From NCBI RefSeq assembly GCF_042666505.1, contig NZ_JBHTDN010000015.1, positions 8,253 to 72,252 of the forward strand: 64,000 nt of DNA. Reading direction: 5' to 3'. Made by a program: the position numbers and the translations under genes. Of the stretch, positions 63,325 through 64,000 are shown piece after piece. A model generated the notes under the pieces. The model was not told the origin of the DNA. It searched no databases and saw nothing but the letters and a program-made list of their open reading frames with translations. Source of the DNA: Parapedobacter sp042666505. GTDB taxonomy: Bacteria > Bacteroidota > Bacteroidia > Sphingobacteriales > Sphingobacteriaceae. Every line of letters begins with the position of its first letter. Position 1 is the stretch's first letter.

Positions 63325-64000
63325 AGCGTTATAGTTTATGGTAGTTAAATTAACAAATAAGTTGTGCATTATACTGATATTCAATATATTAGAAAAGTTT
63401 CTCACATTTTTCTATATGCACAACTTAAAGACGAATTTCGAGAAGATACGGCGGATTTGCAAATCTGTTCTGTCAAAATACCTGTATGCCGACGGGAATC
63501 TGGAGCGTTACCGGAACAAACCCCGGATGAGTGACCTGGACATCATCGCCCTTTCCCTGACATCCGAAGCGCTCGGGATCGATTCGGAGAATTACCTGTA
63601 CGGGAAGATAAAGAGCGACTATCCGCAGTATTTCAGTTATTTACCGGATAGGTCAAATTACAACAGGCGCAAACGCAGGATGCAGAAGTACATCCCGTGG
63701 GTGTCTGATTCCATCGCCCGGATCATCGACCCGGCAGCGGACCGGTATATCCTGGATTCCATACCCGTGCCGGTCTGCCAGCCTGTAAGATCAAGCCGCA
63801 CGACCATCTGCAGGGAGGATCCCGGGGTGCATCCAAGCCGGGGATACCATGCCTCCCACCGTCTGCATTATTATACGGGTTCAAGATGCAGCTGGTCATT
63901 TCCCGTTCGGGGGTTCCTGTTCATTTCGGTATTACGGCGGCTAACGTGCACGATGTCAATTATCTGCAATGGTTGAATGAAACGCAGCTTACCGACTGTG
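63325..64000 (+). mobile_element. IS982-family insertion sequence, left part
   Basis: An IS982-type transposase begins at 63416 and is cut by the window edge. The left end must lie between the small ORF stop at 63323 and 63416, a very AT-rich stretch. I cannot define the terminal inverted repeat because the other end is not in view. Confidence 0.6.
63416..64000 (+). pseudogene. IS982-family transposase, frameshifted and cut by the window end
   Basis: Starts at the ATG at 63416 (MHNLKTNFEKIRRICKSVLS); an upstream start at 63338 adds an unlikely tail. DDE transposase features include YILDSIPVPVCQPVR, with the first catalytic Asp, and ICREDPGVHPSRGYHASHRL. At about 63870-63876 the family reading moves one frame back: the expected YGFKMQLVISRSGVPVHFG and ITAANVHDVNYLQWLNETQ continue in the other frame to the window end. 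The first frame stops at 63976. This equals loss of one base, so the copy is probably inactive unless the base is a sequencing error. Confidence 0.8.

Noticed and set aside
1..64000. CRISPR array or rRNA genes
   Set aside because: No regularly spaced repeats with unique spacers and no rRNA-like sequence were seen anywhere in the window.

Overview
The window reads as chromosome of a Bacteroidota bacterium, most likely Sphingobacteriaceae or a close relative; I cannot fix the genus. The grounds are a SusC/SusD operon with DUF1735 and BACON proteins, a YbbR-like gene next to coaE, class II aldolase, an OmpA protein with thrombospondin-type repeats, DUF6443-type RHS proteins, weak Shine-Dalgarno signals, and several promoters of the Bacteroidota form TTTG-N19-21-TAnnTTTG. 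Coding density is high and base composition is about 50% G+C. The last 2 kb are AT-rich and broken up.

Layout. 1-2.2 kb (+): a YbbR-like gene open at the window edge, coaE and a ligase-associated-type MBL exonuclease, with overlapping stops and starts. 2.2-7.0 kb (-): glpK, glpF and a Tat-exported phosphocholine-specific phospholipase C, behind a well-formed promoter. 7.2-16.0 kb (-): a five-gene SusC/D operon (TIG-NHL lipoprotein, SusC, SusD, DUF1735, BACON protein) with no glycoside hydrolase. 16.4-18.9 kb: glpD and a divergent GlpR/DeoR regulator, so the SusC/D operon splits the glycerol genes. 18.9-22.1 kb (-): an outer-membrane barrel, a GT39 glycosyltransferase and a GtrA protein. 22.2-26.3 kb (-): sucA-sucB with a strong terminator. 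26.4-41.6 kb: DASH-type photolyase/cryptochrome, two NAD-binding proteins, a TonB receptor, OmpA, fbaA, a lipoprotein, guaA, a periplasmic-binding lipoprotein, an RsmB-like methyltransferase, thioredoxin, a DUF202 protein and an EamA transporter. 41.8 kb: tRNA-Leu(CAG). 42.0-48.4 kb (-): a TetR-TolC-adaptor-RND efflux operon. 48.5-49.9 kb (+): a DEAD-box RNA helicase.

The most unusual part is 50.2-62.2 kb (+). Four secreted tail-fibre-like paralogues share one C-terminal module. They are followed by a 1277-aa secreted RHS/YD protein whose N-terminus resembles SpvB/TcB, then by a 1213-aa secreted RHS protein with an RHS-core cleavage region and a C-terminal PD-(D/E)XK nuclease-like domain. Two bases after its stop lies a DUF4304-like immunity gene. 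A leader of about 173 bp occurs twice, ahead of each pair of fibre genes, and the first fibre gene carries a frameshift. I read this as an exported, Tc-toxin-like (TcB/TcC) polymorphic toxin locus with fibre-like partners. Downstream (62.2-64.0 kb) lie decayed cassettes: a DUF6896-like orphan immunity gene with an in-frame TGA inside a perfect hairpin, a short membrane-protein ORF, and a frameshifted IS982-family transposase running off the window.
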